Source: JBJXGC01 sp046154545 (GTDB taxonomy: Bacteria; Chloroflexota; Dehalococcoidia; Tepidiformales; Tepidiformaceae). Taken from it: a stretch of 51,706 nt of DNA. The notes beneath the pieces were generated by a model, which saw nothing but the letters and a program-made list of their open reading frames with translations, was not told where the DNA came from and did no database searches. The stretch is from NCBI GenBank assembly GCA_046154545.1, contig JBJXGC010000175.1, positions 1 through 51,706 on the forward strand, given 5' to 3'. Both the position numbers and the translations under genes were made by a program. This document shows, piece by piece, positions 1 to 9,421 of this stretch; position 1 is the stretch's first letter; every line of letters begins with the position of its first letter.

Positions 1-702
1 ATCACTAACCGGTCTATCGGGCGAGACGTCAAGGAGCGGTTGCCAGTAACGCTGGAGTTCCTGGTTCTAGTAATGCTGATGCAGGTTCCGCTCGGCGTCG
101 GGCTCGGCGTCCTTTCGGCCGTGTTTCAAAATACGGTGCTCGACTACGGTATACGATTTACCTCCATCTTACTGCTGGCGATACCATCCTTTTGGCTCGC
201 GACCTTGGTAATTATCCTACCCTCCGTCTGGTGGAGCTGGTCCCTGCCGATCGGCTACAGCGACCTATGGGATAATCCCACAAGGAACTTATACCAGTTA
301 TCAGTTCCTGCATCTATCGCCGCGATATCATCCGCCGCCGTGTTAATGCGCGTGACGAGATCCCAAATGTTAGAGGTTATGCGCTCGGACTACGTGCGTA
401 CGGCCCGGGCTAAGGGCTTAAGTCCTCGCGTCGTAATACTGCGTCATACGCTGCACAATGCACTTGTCCCAGTTATAACAGTTATCGGATTAACGGTTGC
501 GGTTGGCGTAGGTGGTGCAGTCATAATGGAGCAGGTCTTCTCTATCCCAGGGATCGGCTCCTATACAGCATCGTCGCTTGTCTCACGCGATTATCCAGCG
601 ATCCAAGCAGTCACTCTGCTCATCGGTTTAAGCCTGTGCGTTGTGAACTTGGTTGTTGACTTAAGCTACGGTCTCGTGGATCCGAGGATACGATTCAAAT
701 GA
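1..702 (+). CDS. ABC transporter permease, dipeptide/oligopeptide type (DppB-like), 5' truncated
   Basis: The reading frame is open from base 1, and the codons before the first possible TTG start (base 40) already encode the family's conserved N-terminal stretch (GRDVKERLPVTLEF). The true start therefore lies left of the window. This is an inner-membrane permease of the peptide/nickel ABC family, with several hydrophobic segments and the cytoplasmic ATPase-contact loop near codons 140-165 (YVRTARAKGLSPRVVILRH). It overlaps the next permease gene by ATGA (699-702), so the pair is translationally coupled. The sequence has noticeably lower GC than the rest of the window and uses TTA, CTA and ATA codons often, which hints at horizontal acquisition. 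The substrate cannot be read from the sequence; the substrate-binding lipoprotein at 10570-12297 is a plausible partner. Confidence 0.93.
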   Translation: MTNRSIGRDVKERLPVTLEFLVLVMLMQVPLGVGLGVLSAVFQNTVLDYGIRFTSILLLAIPSFWLATLVIILPSVWWSWSLPIGYSDLWDNPTRNLYQLSVPASIAAISSAAVLMRVTRSQMLEVMRSDYVRTARAKGLSPRVVILRHTLHNALVPVITVIGLTVAVGVGGAVIMEQVFSIPGIGSYTASSLVSRDYPAIQAVTLLIGLSLCVVNLVVDLSYGLVDPRIRFK

Positions 703-1568
703 CCGCTTCAGCCGGGGTGGAACTATTCGACGTCACCCACGCCCGTCGCCGTCGTATCTATTTGCACCGGCCATCCGTCATCGCCGTGATCGCGTGGGCG
801 TGCATTGGCCTGATGGTCGTCCTCGCTCTGTTCGGCCAGACGTTCACCAACGACCCGACAAGGCTCTCGCGGGACGTCCTTCAGACGCCTAGCGGCTCCC
901 ACTGGTTCGGAACAGATGCCCTGGGACGGGACTATTTCGCCAGGGTGGTCCGCGGCGCAAGGTTATCCATCGGCCTTTCGATTGCCACGATGCTCATCAG
1001 CACGTCCGCCGCGTTAGTGATCGGCCTCATCAGCGCGTTTTTCAAAGGTGTCTTCGATTTACTGGTGCAGCGTATAATAGATATGTTGCTGGCGTTTCCT
1101 GGACTGGTACTGGTGATGTTTATGGCTTCGCTGTTTGGAGCCAGTGCGCGTTCGCTCATCGTATCGTTGTCTCTCTTACTGACGCCAGGATTATCACGCG
1201 TTGTTCGTGCCTCAGCTCTGACTTTGATGGGAGAACCATATGTGGATGCTGCACGAGCGATCGGCGCATCGGATACGAGGATAATTATCCGACACATGCT
1301 ACCAAATATGGTAGCCCCAATACTGGTCTACAGTTCTACCGGCCTCGGAGTGGTTATCCTGGCAGAGGGTGCTTTGAGTTTTCTTGGCCTCGGTGTCAGC
1401 GCACCGACTCCATCCTGGGGACAAATGCTCTCCGAGAGCCGCAACCGTTTAGGCCAGCCGTGGCTCAGCGTCTTCCCAGGGATCGCAATAACGATTGCGG
1501 TTCTCGGCTTCAATTTGCTCGGGGATGTCCTGCGGGACAGTCTCGACCCTCGGCTCAGACGGCGTTGA
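699..1568 (+). CDS. ABC transporter permease, dipeptide/oligopeptide type (DppC-like)
   Basis: This 289-residue protein is the second permease half of a peptide-type importer. It has an N-terminal cytoplasmic segment and first membrane helix (about residues 25-47), a periplasmic stretch with HWFGTDALGRDYFARV, then five more hydrophobic segments. The ATPase-docking loop is at about residues 190-215 (EPYVDAARAIGASDTRI). The ATG lies in the ATGA overlap with the upstream permease gene. No ATPase genes (DppD/DppF) follow; the next gene is an IclR regulator, so the ATPases must be upstream of the window or elsewhere. GC rises towards the 3' end of the gene. Confidence 0.94.
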   Translation: MTASAGVELFDVTHARRRRIYLHRPSVIAVIAWACIGLMVVLALFGQTFTNDPTRLSRDVLQTPSGSHWFGTDALGRDYFARVVRGARLSIGLSIATMLISTSAALVIGLISAFFKGVFDLLVQRIIDMLLAFPGLVLVMFMASLFGASARSLIVSLSLLLTPGLSRVVRASALTLMGEPYVDAARAIGASDTRIIIRHMLPNMVAPILVYSSTGLGVVILAEGALSFLGLGVSAPTPSWGQMLSESRNRLGQPWLSVFPGIAITIAVLGFNLLGDVLRDSLDPRLRRR

Positions 1569-1723
1569 CCCACACTTGCCGACCGACCGGCCGCTGCCCA
1601 ACCTCGCGGAACCGCTGCCAGACCAGCACTTATTCGCTCGCAATGTGGACGACATCGATGGCCACGGTACGCTATTAAAGGGTGCTCGTCCCAACACGCG
1701 GACAGCATAGAGAGGAAAGGTCG

Positions 1724-2482
1724 TTGTCGGATAGCGCACTCAGGGCTCTTGGCATACTGGAGCGCGTGTCCTCGGCTGATGCCGGGCTGACCGCGGGCGA
1801 CGTAGCCCGCGATCTCAACCTCAGCCGGGCAACCGTCTCTCGGCTGCTCGCGGCGCTCGTCCACGACGGGTGGCTTGTTGCGTCCGGGAGTCCGCGGCGC
1901 TACACACCGGCGTTTCGGATCCTCACCGCCGCATCCGGGGTCCTCAGACAGCATCCCGTCCGGGAACTCGTTCGCCCCTGGCTATCGGAACTGGCGGAGC
2001 GCGTCGAGCTGCCATGCATGCTTGCGTTCTATGAACGCGATCACGTGGTAGTAACCGACGTCTGCGAAGTGATTTCCGGGAGGGTCATGCTGAGATTTGT
2101 GGGCCAGGCTTTCCCCATCGCAACCACTGCGCCCGGCAAAACATTCCTCGGGTTCCTGGCTGAGGAGGACAGGCAACGTCTCGCGGAAATCGAGGCTTGC
2201 AAACCGGGAGCCACTACTACCGTGCCGGACCTTCTGACCGAAGCTTCACTCACCCGCGAGCGCGGATATGCTCTCGCCGACCGGTCTTTCCGGGCAGACG
2301 CCAGCGGACTGGGCGTGCCTGTGATCGCAAGAGGCGGCGCCATCGTGGCTGCCCTTGTCGTGGCTACTCTTGGCCCACTCACTGACACGTTCATCGAGAC
2401 CGTGGCGCCGCTCGCGGTCGGCGTAGCAGCGCGCGCGTCTTTAGCCCTGGGATATCAACAGGTGGATGGATTCCTCCCATAG
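1724..2482 (+). CDS. IclR-family transcriptional regulator
   Basis: The protein has an N-terminal winged helix-turn-helix (about residues 1-65; LTAGDVARDLNLSRATVSRLL) and the C-terminal IclR ligand-binding domain (TTAPGKTFLGFL, ERGYALADRSFRADASGLGVPV). At about 252 residues it has the family's usual length. I place the start at TTG 1724, because AGAGGAAAGG at 1711-1720 is a good ribosome-binding site there and the HTH begins directly after it. A GTG at 1682 in the same frame would add 14 residues. IclR proteins usually control adjacent catabolic or transport genes, so this is the likely regulator of the neighbouring permeases and of the minus-strand operon. It converges on the SDR gene with a 54-bp gap. 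Confidence 0.93.
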   Translation: MSDSALRALGILERVSSADAGLTAGDVARDLNLSRATVSRLLAALVHDGWLVASGSPRRYTPAFRILTAASGVLRQHPVRELVRPWLSELAERVELPCMLAFYERDHVVVTDVCEVISGRVMLRFVGQAFPIATTAPGKTFLGFLAEEDRQRLAEIEACKPGATTTVPDLLTEASLTRERGYALADRSFRADASGLGVPVIARGGAIVAALVVATLGPLTDTFIETVAPLAVGVAARASLALGYQQVDGFLP

Positions 2483-2536
2483 CACCATGCCGACTGCGCC
2501 GCGGACTACTCACGGTGGAACCGTTGGCCTCGTTCC

Positions 2537-3331
2537 TCAGCTCATCGCTCTGCCGGTAGAGATGATCGCACCGCCATCGATCACGAGGTTTTGGCCGGTG
2601 ATGAACCGCGCCGCGTCGCTCGCGAGGAATGCCACCGCCTCGCCGACGTCTTCGGGCTGGCCGGTGATCTTCAGCGCCTGCGTGCCCAGCCAGTGATCCA
2701 TAAACGGCTCCCCGAGGGCTGCGTCCAGCTGGCGGATCGGCGCGGTCATGATGAGCCCAGGCGTCACACAGTTAACGCGGATTGCCTCGTGCCCGTGCTT
2801 CGCTGCGAGCGAACGGGTAAGGGCCAGCACCCCGCCCTTAGATGCAATGTAGCTGTTGGAAATGGCGTACATGGGATGCGTCGGCAGCGGGCCCGTAAAT
2901 GCCGAGATAGAGGACATGTTGACGATCGACCCCCCTCCACGCCGCCGCATCTCTGGGAGCGCCGCCGCGCACATGTACGCCGTCCCACCGAGATTCGTAT
3001 TGATCACCTGCTGCCATGATTCCGGAGATTCCTCATCGATCTGCCCGCCACCCCCACCGCCGGCATTGTTGAAAAGGATATCAACGCCGCCGAAGCGGGA
3101 CGTGGCGAACGCGACCGCCCGCTTGGCGCTTGCGGGATCGCCGGCATCCGCCGCTACAAAGCACGCAGCGGCGCCGAGCGATGCTTCGGCGGCTCGGCCC
3201 TTCGCTTCGTCTCGGCCGGTGATAACGACCGATGCTCCGCTCCTGATCATGACCTGCGCGGCCGCGAAGCCGATGCCGGCCGTTCCACCGGTGACGATCG
3301 CAACTTTCCCTATGAGCTTATAGTCAATCAC
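2537..3331 (-). CDS. Short-chain dehydrogenase/reductase (SDR)
   Basis: This 264-residue NAD(P)-dependent oxidoreductase has the Rossmann motif TGGTAGIG at residues 14-21, an NNAG motif at 88-91, and the catalytic set Ser141, Tyr161 and Lys165 (YIASK). Spacing between the Ser and the Tyr is about 20 residues, somewhat longer than usual, and a glycine run follows NNAG. The GTG start at 3331 lies inside the 3' end of the upstream dikinase gene (8-nt overlap), so it is the last gene of the minus-strand operon running from 12297. The substrate is unknown; by context it oxidises or reduces the compound handled by the dikinases. Confidence 0.93.
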   Translation of the reverse strand: MIDYKLIGKVAIVTGGTAGIGFAAAQVMIRSGASVVITGRDEAKGRAAEASLGAAACFVAADAGDPASAKRAVAFATSRFGGVDILFNNAGGGGGGQIDEESPESWQQVINTNLGGTAYMCAAALPEMRRRGGGSIVNMSSISAFTGPLPTHPMYAISNSYIASKGGVLALTRSLAAKHGHEAIRVNCVTPGLIMTAPIRQLDAALGEPFMDHWLGTQALKITGQPEDVGEAVAFLASDAARFITGQNLVIDGGAIISTGRAMS

Positions 3332-5855
3332 CTACGGTTGTCCCTTCTTTGCCCTCGATGACGACGAGGCCGCGGAGCCCGTCGATCGTCACCGTATCGC
3401 CCGTCTTGATGGAGCGAGTCGCGCCGGCCAGCCCGATCACCGCGGGAATGCCGTACTCCCGCGCGATAACCGTGGCATGCGAGAGCATGCCCCCTTCTTC
3501 GGTCACGACCCCCCGGACCATGCTGAAGACGGGAGTCCAGGCGGGGTCGATGGCATGGGTTACCAGGATCTCCCCGGGCATCAATTCGCTGAGTCCGCGG
3601 ACATCGCGGATGACCCGTGCTAGGGCTGTCGCCCGGCCAGCGCTCCCTCCCACGCCGCGGAGCCCTTCGCCGGGCGGCGTCTCGCGGGCGCCTTCGGGAA
3701 CAAACTCACTGTCACCCTGCAGGTAAGCTGGCGGTTCCTCCGTCGAGCGGACCGTCCACCAGTTCTTCCGCCATGTGGCGCGGTACGAGGCCTCGGGAAG
3801 GGCCAACTGACCGTCTATGGTTGCGTAGACTTCGTCCTTGGACAGGAAGAAGATGTCATCCGGGTTAGCGAGCGCGCCCCGCTCGGCCAGGCGCACACCG
3901 AGAGCACGGTATGCGCAGCGCAAGTTGTAGAAGTAGTGGTCGAACGAGTGGCGCTGGTTGTCCCGGTACACCCAGTACACCTGTGTCTGCGTGAGCAGGG
4001 CCCGGAACAGCCAGACACGCAGCCAGCCAAACGGTCCACGGCGGATCCTGCGCTCTACTTCGCGCGTCACCGTCTGCCTTCGGGCCGCGGCCCTTGCATG
4101 GGCTTCCGCAGGGCTCCGCGACTCGGGTGAACGAACGAAGATGCGCACCTGGTCCAGGAGCATCTCGCGGCTGTCACCCCAGCGCGGACCCTGTAGGTCG
4201 CGATCCGAGGCACCGCGATGGGGATGCTCGGTTCGAAACGCGTCGACTGCCGCATTGAGTGCCCGCCCTTCGGGTAACCCGTCTAGTGCGGCGTAATCGC
4301 CCTGCGTAACCGCAGCTGCCACCTCCGGGGAACGCAGCGCCACGCGGCCGAGTTCCCAGACGCCGAGGTTCTCGTCATACGTCTGGAGGCCGGGGAGGCC
4401 CGACGTAAGCTCGGGTAACGAGTCGGCCTCACGTTCGTTGGCCCACGCGCGCAGCAGCCGGCCCATGAGCATCAGGAGCATACCGGCGTGGTCAACGCCG
4501 GTAGCGGCGAGGATACTCCGCTCGCGCCGTTGCACTTCGATAAACTCGATAAACGCCTGGATCTCCGTGGCTTGCGCGGTCGCGTAGTCCGGCCGACGGG
4601 TCGCGATCGACGGCAACCACACGTGGTCGCGGAGGTAGTAATAGCGCTTTGCGGTGCTCCAGAAAGCGAGGCTCCTGGGGTGCCGCAATTGGAGCCGGAT
4701 CCGCCCCATCCAGGCCCTGTCCCACACCCGGTCCGGCGCGCGGCGGCGATCGGAGCCGAAGAGCGTATTCATGTAGCTCCAACCCCGGAAATAGCGGAAG
4801 TCCTGGCGCGTTCCTGGAGTTCCGCCTTCCAGGCGCACCAGTGCGCCGAACATGTCCGTGAAGAACTGCGACATCTCGGAGAAATAGAGTGGGCTTACGG
4901 GCAGCGACGAAAGGGGCGTCCCGCGCAACCAGACGGTCTCGGGGTCCGCAACTAGCCCCCGCTTTCGCGACCAGCGGTGCAGTTCGGCGGTGTAGTAGAC
5001 CTCTTGAAGCGTGGTGATGCGCCGAGCCTGCAGCAGATAGAGGACACCACCGGCAAAGGCCCACTCAACATCCTGGGGGAACTGCAACTGCCGTTCGATG
5101 CGGTTTGCCACCTCGGCGAGTTGGCGCAGCTGGCTGCTTTCAAGGCTTGACTGTTCACGCTCCTTCGCCGGGACTTCCACTGTGGCCCCGTCAACAGCGA
5201 TCATTCGCTCCTTGGAACCGATACGCTGCTCTACCACACTGCCGCTCGCCCGGGAGATGGTGAACGTGTCGGCGTCGACAAGCGAGGAAACAACGGCTTC
5301 ACCCAACCCATAGCTGCTGTTGACAATGGCCTGGTCCAGCGCGCCAGTGACCGGGTGGGCGGTGAACAGGACGCCCGCGACATCCGCCGGCACGAGCGCC
5401 TGGACGATGACTGCCATATCCGAGCCAGCCACGCCAAGCCGCTCCTCCATGTAACGGGTCGCCTCCGGGCTGGTGGCCGATGCCCAGCAGGCTTCGATGG
5501 CGTCGACGACTTCCTGGTCCGTCCGAACGCCCAGTACGGTGCGATAGATGCCGGCGAACGACGCGTCCGGGAGGTCTTCGGCCACGGCTGATGATCGCAC
5601 TGCGAACCGCGGATCGGACCCGAACCCAGCTTCCGTCGCCTTCTTGCGCAGGGAGCTGAGGGCGGCAACGATTTCTTGGCGAAGCGTCAGATCCACCTTC
5701 ATGCCGGTGGCCGCCCGGAAGGCCGGTGCCAGCAGACAGAAGCCCGGCGGAACACGAAACCCTCCGGCGGCCAGGCGCGCCAGCGAGGCCGCCTTTCCAC
5801 CGGCGGCCGCCAGATCTGAACTGTCGAGTTCCCCCAGCGCTAGCGTGCTGCTCAC
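3324..5855 (-). CDS. PEP synthase/rifampin phosphotransferase-like dikinase A
   Basis: This 843-residue protein has three parts. The N-terminal ATP-grasp domain (about 1-290) carries GGKAASLARL, AVRSSAVAED, SFAGIY and PQDVEWAF. A middle domain of about 450 residues has no motif I recognise. The C-terminal swivelling phosphohistidine domain has GGMLSHATVIAREYGIPAV, with His793 as the expected phosphocarrier. The order ATP-binding, substrate, His domain is that of rifampin phosphotransferase, not classical PEP synthase, where the PEP/pyruvate barrel is C-terminal. Enzymes of this family split ATP to AMP and Pi and pass the beta-phosphate to a substrate via the histidine. It starts with GTG inside a GTGA overlap with the upstream paralogue. 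The substrate is unknown. Confidence 0.88.
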   Translation of the reverse strand: MSSTLALGELDSSDLAAAGGKAASLARLAAGGFRVPPGFCLLAPAFRAATGMKVDLTLRQEIVAALSSLRKKATEAGFGSDPRFAVRSSAVAEDLPDASFAGIYRTVLGVRTDQEVVDAIEACWASATSPEATRYMEERLGVAGSDMAVIVQALVPADVAGVLFTAHPVTGALDQAIVNSSYGLGEAVVSSLVDADTFTISRASGSVVEQRIGSKERMIAVDGATVEVPAKEREQSSLESSQLRQLAEVANRIERQLQFPQDVEWAFAGGVLYLLQARRITTLQEVYYTAELHRWSRKRGLVADPETVWLRGTPLSSLPVSPLYFSEMSQFFTDMFGALVRLEGGTPGTRQDFRYFRGWSYMNTLFGSDRRRAPDRVWDRAWMGRIRLQLRHPRSLAFWSTAKRYYYLRDHVWLPSIATRRPDYATAQATEIQAFIEFIEVQRRERSILAATGVDHAGMLLMLMGRLLRAWANEREADSLPELTSGLPGLQTYDENLGVWELGRVALRSPEVAAAVTQGDYAALDGLPEGRALNAAVDAFRTEHPHRGASDRDLQGPRWGDSREMLLDQVRIFVRSPESRSPAEAHARAAARRQTVTREVERRIRRGPFGWLRVWLFRALLTQTQVYWVYRDNQRHSFDHYFYNLRCAYRALGVRLAERGALANPDDIFFLSKDEVYATIDGQLALPEASYRATWRKNWWTVRSTEEPPAYLQGDSEFVPEGARETPPGEGLRGVGGSAGRATALARVIRDVRGLSELMPGEILVTHAIDPAWTPVFSMVRGVVTEEGGMLSHATVIAREYGIPAVIGLAGATRSIKTGDTVTIDGLRGLVVIEGKEGTTVGD

Positions 5856-8428
5856 GCCTCGTCCTCCAGGTGCAGCAGCACGATGCCGGTGCTGCCGTCG
5901 ATGGTGATGGTCTGGCCGTCGCGGACCAGGTTCGTGGCGCCCGCCACGGCCGTTACCGCCGGCAGCCCGTACTCACGCGCGAGCGACGCACCGTGGGCCA
6001 GGACGCTGCCCGTCTCCAGTACGAGTCCTCCAATGCGGGCGAAGAGCGGAGTCCAGCCGGGGTCCGTTTGGGCGGCTACCAGCACCTCCCCCGGTTGAAC
6101 GCGGTGAATCTGGTCCACGTTGTGGAGAACCCGCGCTACCGCCGTCACGCGCCCGCGACCCGCTGGCAGCCCGCGCAGCTGATTCGGGTCTTGGCCGGCG
6201 GACGACTCGCCCTCAGCCAGGCCATTGAGGAATCTCGGCGTGGCTGCATCCCGGAAAGCCTGGAATTCGGCGCGTCGCATGTCGGCTCGCCGGTGCGCTT
6301 CCTCCGGGGCAAGCGCACCTTTGAATGCTGCGAGGGCCTCGCCCTGGCCCAGATAGAAAACATCGTCCGCCGAGGCGAGGCACCCGCGGGCCGCCAGCCT
6401 CGCACCAATGGCCAGAAACGTTCGGCGGACCTCCCAGTGAGAGAGATCGTAGTGGAAGCGGTGGTTGTCGCGCAGCGCCAGGTAGACCTGGGTGTGACGC
6501 AACAACCTCGCGAAGATCAGCGCGCGCGCAGTGCCCCTGACCGGCCCCTGGCGCTTCAGCTCGCCCATGACCTTCTGCTCAGCCTTTCGCCGCACGCCTC
6601 CCTGGCGGGCGTGCAGTTCGACCGGGTCCGTGGCGCTCGCATCGAGGTAAATCCGGACGGAGGCCAACAGGAGGTTCGGGTCATCCCCCCATCGCGGCCA
6701 GATAACATCCTTATAGTTAGCGCCGCGGTGATAGTGTGTCGCCATGAACTCCTCGAGAGCGGCGAGCCACGCACTCCCTCCGGGGAGCGACGGGAGGTCG
6801 GCCTGGAGTTGAGCGTACGAGCGTCTGCGGACCGCGTCGAGCACATCCGGATGAGCTCGTGCAGACTGTGCGAGTTGCCACAGCAGGTGCGCGTCATGGA
6901 CCGTCTCGCTGTCGTCAAGAGCCGAAGTCAGTGTCGCGAAGAGCTGGCCTTCGTCGCCGAGCCACCGCCGCAAGAGCCCCTGGAGCAGCAAGGACAGGTC
7001 GTAGGCGTGGTAGAGGACGCCCACCGAGCAGGGAATTCCTACCCGCGCGCTGGCGGCGTGGACTTCATCCAGGTGAGCGAGGAGGCCGCTATCCGAGAGG
7101 GCGCCAAGGCCCGCCTCACGCCAGCTCGCAGTCTCCGCCAGCCAGGCCGGCCACTGACGTGAGACGACCCGGTGGTTGTTCGCGAGCGAACTGCTCGCGC
7201 GCTGCTTGACCTCTAACCACCAGAGTTGCCGAAGCCTTCCCCTCCACCTCCACGGCGCTGCTGCGACCCGCGCGCGCGCCTCTGGGGGAAAGAGGTTCAA
7301 CAGACCGGGCCCCCGGGCGAACCGTGGCTGGTAGGCCGCCTGCTCCTCGAGGTACGCAATGTTGGCGTAGGCCGAGAGCATGTGCTGGCGAAATGCCGCA
7401 CCAGCAATCTTGCGCCGGTTGCGGACGACGGCGAAGTAACCGCCAAACACCCCGGTCAGGTTGTGTGTCGTGTAGAACATCGGGCTGGTGGGCCGAGTCC
7501 AGACTTCGTCGGAATAGGCCCGCGACCAGACAATGGCCGGGTCCTCTCCTGCTTCGGGATCGCCGGCCCAGAGTTCCAGCTGCTGCCGGTAAAAGGTCGC
7601 TCGCAGCGTTGTGATCGGGCGACTCTGAAGGACGACGAATCCCTGACCTGTAAGCGCCCATTCTATGTCCTGCGGGTGACCGCCAAAATGCCCCTCGATC
7701 CGCCTGCCCAGTGCGGCCAACTCCTCCAGTTCCGTGTCGGACAGTGCGGGCTGCCCGTCATCCGGCCGCGCAACAACCTCGCTGGCGCCGCTCTCGAGGA
7801 TACGTTCCTTGCGACCGATACGGCGTGAAAGCACGCGGCCGTCCTTCCGGCCAAGCGTGTATTCATCCGCGTCGACGCCGCCTGACACGAGCGGTTCCCC
7901 AAGCCCGCGGGTCGCGCTCACGACAAACTCACTCAGCCGCTCGTTGACCGGATTCCCCGTGAACAACACGCCGGCGGAGCTAGCCGGTACCATCGGCTGG
8001 ATGAGGAGGGCGAGCCCGGAATCGTCGGCGGTCACTTGCTGGCTGTAGGCTTCATGGCGGGCAGCCTGGTAACTCAGACAGCACGCAGCGATGGCGTCGA
8101 TGAGCGCGCTGCCGCCACGGACGTTCAGTTTCGTTTCGTAAATGCCGGCGAACGACTTGTCGGCGGCGTCCTCTTCGATCGCCGAGGATCGGACGGCGAC
8201 AGGCGCCTCCGGCCCCAATTTTTGGTAGGCATCGATCACATCGGCCACTCGGTCGAGCGGCAGTCCGGCCCCACCATCTGGACCTCGGAGAAGATCGGCA
8301 GGCAGACAAAACCCAGGTGGCACCGGGAAGCCGGCTTGCCGGAGGTCTGCCAGCGTAAAGGCCTTGCCGCCGATCGCGGACCTTGGCAGGCCGGCAGCGT
8401 CGTCGAGCGAGCGGATGGTGGAAGTCAT
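5852..8428 (-). CDS. PEP synthase/rifampin phosphotransferase-like dikinase B
   Basis: This is a paralogue of dikinase A, 858 residues from ATG 8428. That start sits in an ATGA overlap with the upstream gene; an in-frame upstream start at 8464 is less likely. The ATP-grasp domain (about 1-300) has GGKAFTLADL, AVRSSAIEED, SFAGIY and PQDIEWAL. The C-terminal swivelling domain has GSVLAHGASLAREYGLPAV with His812 as the expected phosphocarrier. The flanking AHG form is nearer to the rifampin phosphotransferase pattern than the SHA form in paralogue A. Two complete dikinases in tandem suggest two phosphorylation steps, two related substrates, or a heteromeric enzyme. Resistance to an antibiotic is possible but not favoured by the transporter/SDR context. 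Confidence 0.88.
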   Translation of the reverse strand: MTSTIRSLDDAAGLPRSAIGGKAFTLADLRQAGFPVPPGFCLPADLLRGPDGGAGLPLDRVADVIDAYQKLGPEAPVAVRSSAIEEDAADKSFAGIYETKLNVRGGSALIDAIAACCLSYQAARHEAYSQQVTADDSGLALLIQPMVPASSAGVLFTGNPVNERLSEFVVSATRGLGEPLVSGGVDADEYTLGRKDGRVLSRRIGRKERILESGASEVVARPDDGQPALSDTELEELAALGRRIEGHFGGHPQDIEWALTGQGFVVLQSRPITTLRATFYRQQLELWAGDPEAGEDPAIVWSRAYSDEVWTRPTSPMFYTTHNLTGVFGGYFAVVRNRRKIAGAAFRQHMLSAYANIAYLEEQAAYQPRFARGPGLLNLFPPEARARVAAAPWRWRGRLRQLWWLEVKQRASSSLANNHRVVSRQWPAWLAETASWREAGLGALSDSGLLAHLDEVHAASARVGIPCSVGVLYHAYDLSLLLQGLLRRWLGDEGQLFATLTSALDDSETVHDAHLLWQLAQSARAHPDVLDAVRRRSYAQLQADLPSLPGGSAWLAALEEFMATHYHRGANYKDVIWPRWGDDPNLLLASVRIYLDASATDPVELHARQGGVRRKAEQKVMGELKRQGPVRGTARALIFARLLRHTQVYLALRDNHRFHYDLSHWEVRRTFLAIGARLAARGCLASADDVFYLGQGEALAAFKGALAPEEAHRRADMRRAEFQAFRDAATPRFLNGLAEGESSAGQDPNQLRGLPAGRGRVTAVARVLHNVDQIHRVQPGEVLVAAQTDPGWTPLFARIGGLVLETGSVLAHGASLAREYGLPAVTAVAGATNLVRDGQTITIDGSTGIVLLHLEDEA

Positions 8429-9402
8429 GCCTTCAGCCCGTTGGGCGATACTCCTCCAGGCCAAAAGTACGAAACGATGCCACTGGTGGTGCCGACTCCC
8501 TCGATAACGTAGGTGGCACCGCCCTCATGGCCCCAGTAAGCTGGAGGTGAGCCGGCGGCAATCGATGCGAACATTTCAGCCGTCGCGCGCACGGTGCGGC
8601 CGGCGTCATCCGTAAAGACCAACGACGCCGTCTTCTGCAGCCCATCGGGCTCGTAGGTGCCGTGCTCCTCCACCGACGTCACGGCGCGCATCTGGCCATC
8701 GATCGATATGAACCCGTACGGGATCTCATTGCCAGGATCGCCCATGGTGACAACCGAGAAAGCGAAGTCCGGCTCCACCTGGGCGCTCCACATCTTGAAA
8801 AGGAACTGGCCGAACTGCCCACCATGGCGCCGTCCCCAAGAGTGGTCGGAATCGCCGGTGGTGTGGATCTTGAACTCCTCGCCACCCATTCGAAGCGTGC
8901 CCTCAACGGCCCACGCCCGGTGGTAGCGGTCGGCGGCCATCCAATCGGGAGTTGGATTCGGGTGATCCGCGTAGTCGTACGGGAGGGTCAAGAAGCGGCC
9001 GGTGAGAGAGAAGCCATTGCCAGCATCGTCCTCATAGTCGAGCTGATACTCCTCAAGCGGCTTCTTGCGCACCAGGTGCAGACCGTTGAGTTCGACGTCA
9101 TCGAAGTCGGCGGTCAACAGCTCGGGAACATTCTTCGTGAGGAAATACATCCAACGGCCGTCCTCGGCGCGTTCGATGTGGTTCGGCGCCGCCTGGGCGC
9201 GCGCCGATGTTTGTGGGTCCGGGTGGAGACCATGGTAGAAGGAGCAGAGCATGCCCGACTTCATCTCCTGGTTGGGCAGAACCCACAGGTAGATCCAGCC
9301 ACCGATCTTATGCTCAGCATCGGCAAAGTTAAAGTACAGACTCTCGCGAAAGAAATGGTCGTCGTCGGAAGGATGCCGTAGCTCGTCGGCTGCGCTGAGC
9401 AT
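8425..9402 (-). CDS. DUF7064/DUF7065-type (AttH/CrtC-like fold) protein, copy A
   Basis: This protein of about 325 residues has no signal peptide. It shares with the copies at 9422-10348 and 23482-24432 an N-terminal FRESLYFNF-type motif (about residue 19), a DRYHRAWAVEGT stretch (about 158) and a DHSWG motif (186-190). These features fit the two-domain beta-rich proteins annotated as DUF7064/DUF7065, related in fold to AttH and carotenoid hydratase CrtC; I infer this family from memory of the DHSWG motif. ATG 9402 is preferred over TTG 9405 because AGGAGAG lies at better spacing. It overlaps the dikinase B start by ATGA, so the two are co-translated. Function is unknown; a hydratase-like or hydrophobic-ligand role is possible. 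Confidence 0.78.
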   Translation of the reverse strand: MLSAADELRHPSDDDHFFRESLYFNFADAEHKIGGWIYLWVLPNQEMKSGMLCSFYHGLHPDPQTSARAQAAPNHIERAEDGRWMYFLTKNVPELLTADFDDVELNGLHLVRKKPLEEYQLDYEDDAGNGFSLTGRFLTLPYDYADHPNPTPDWMAADRYHRAWAVEGTLRMGGEEFKIHTTGDSDHSWGRRHGGQFGQFLFKMWSAQVEPDFAFSVVTMGDPGNEIPYGFISIDGQMRAVTSVEEHGTYEPDGLQKTASLVFTDDAGRTVRATAEMFASIAAGSPPAYWGHEGGATYVIEGVGTTSGIVSYFWPGGVSPNGLKA

Positions 9403-9421
9403 CAACTACTCTCCTGCACGT

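Noticed and set aside
5726..7162. 478-codon plus-strand open frame opposite the dikinase genes
   Set aside because: Antisense to two conserved enzymes; no motif or start signal.
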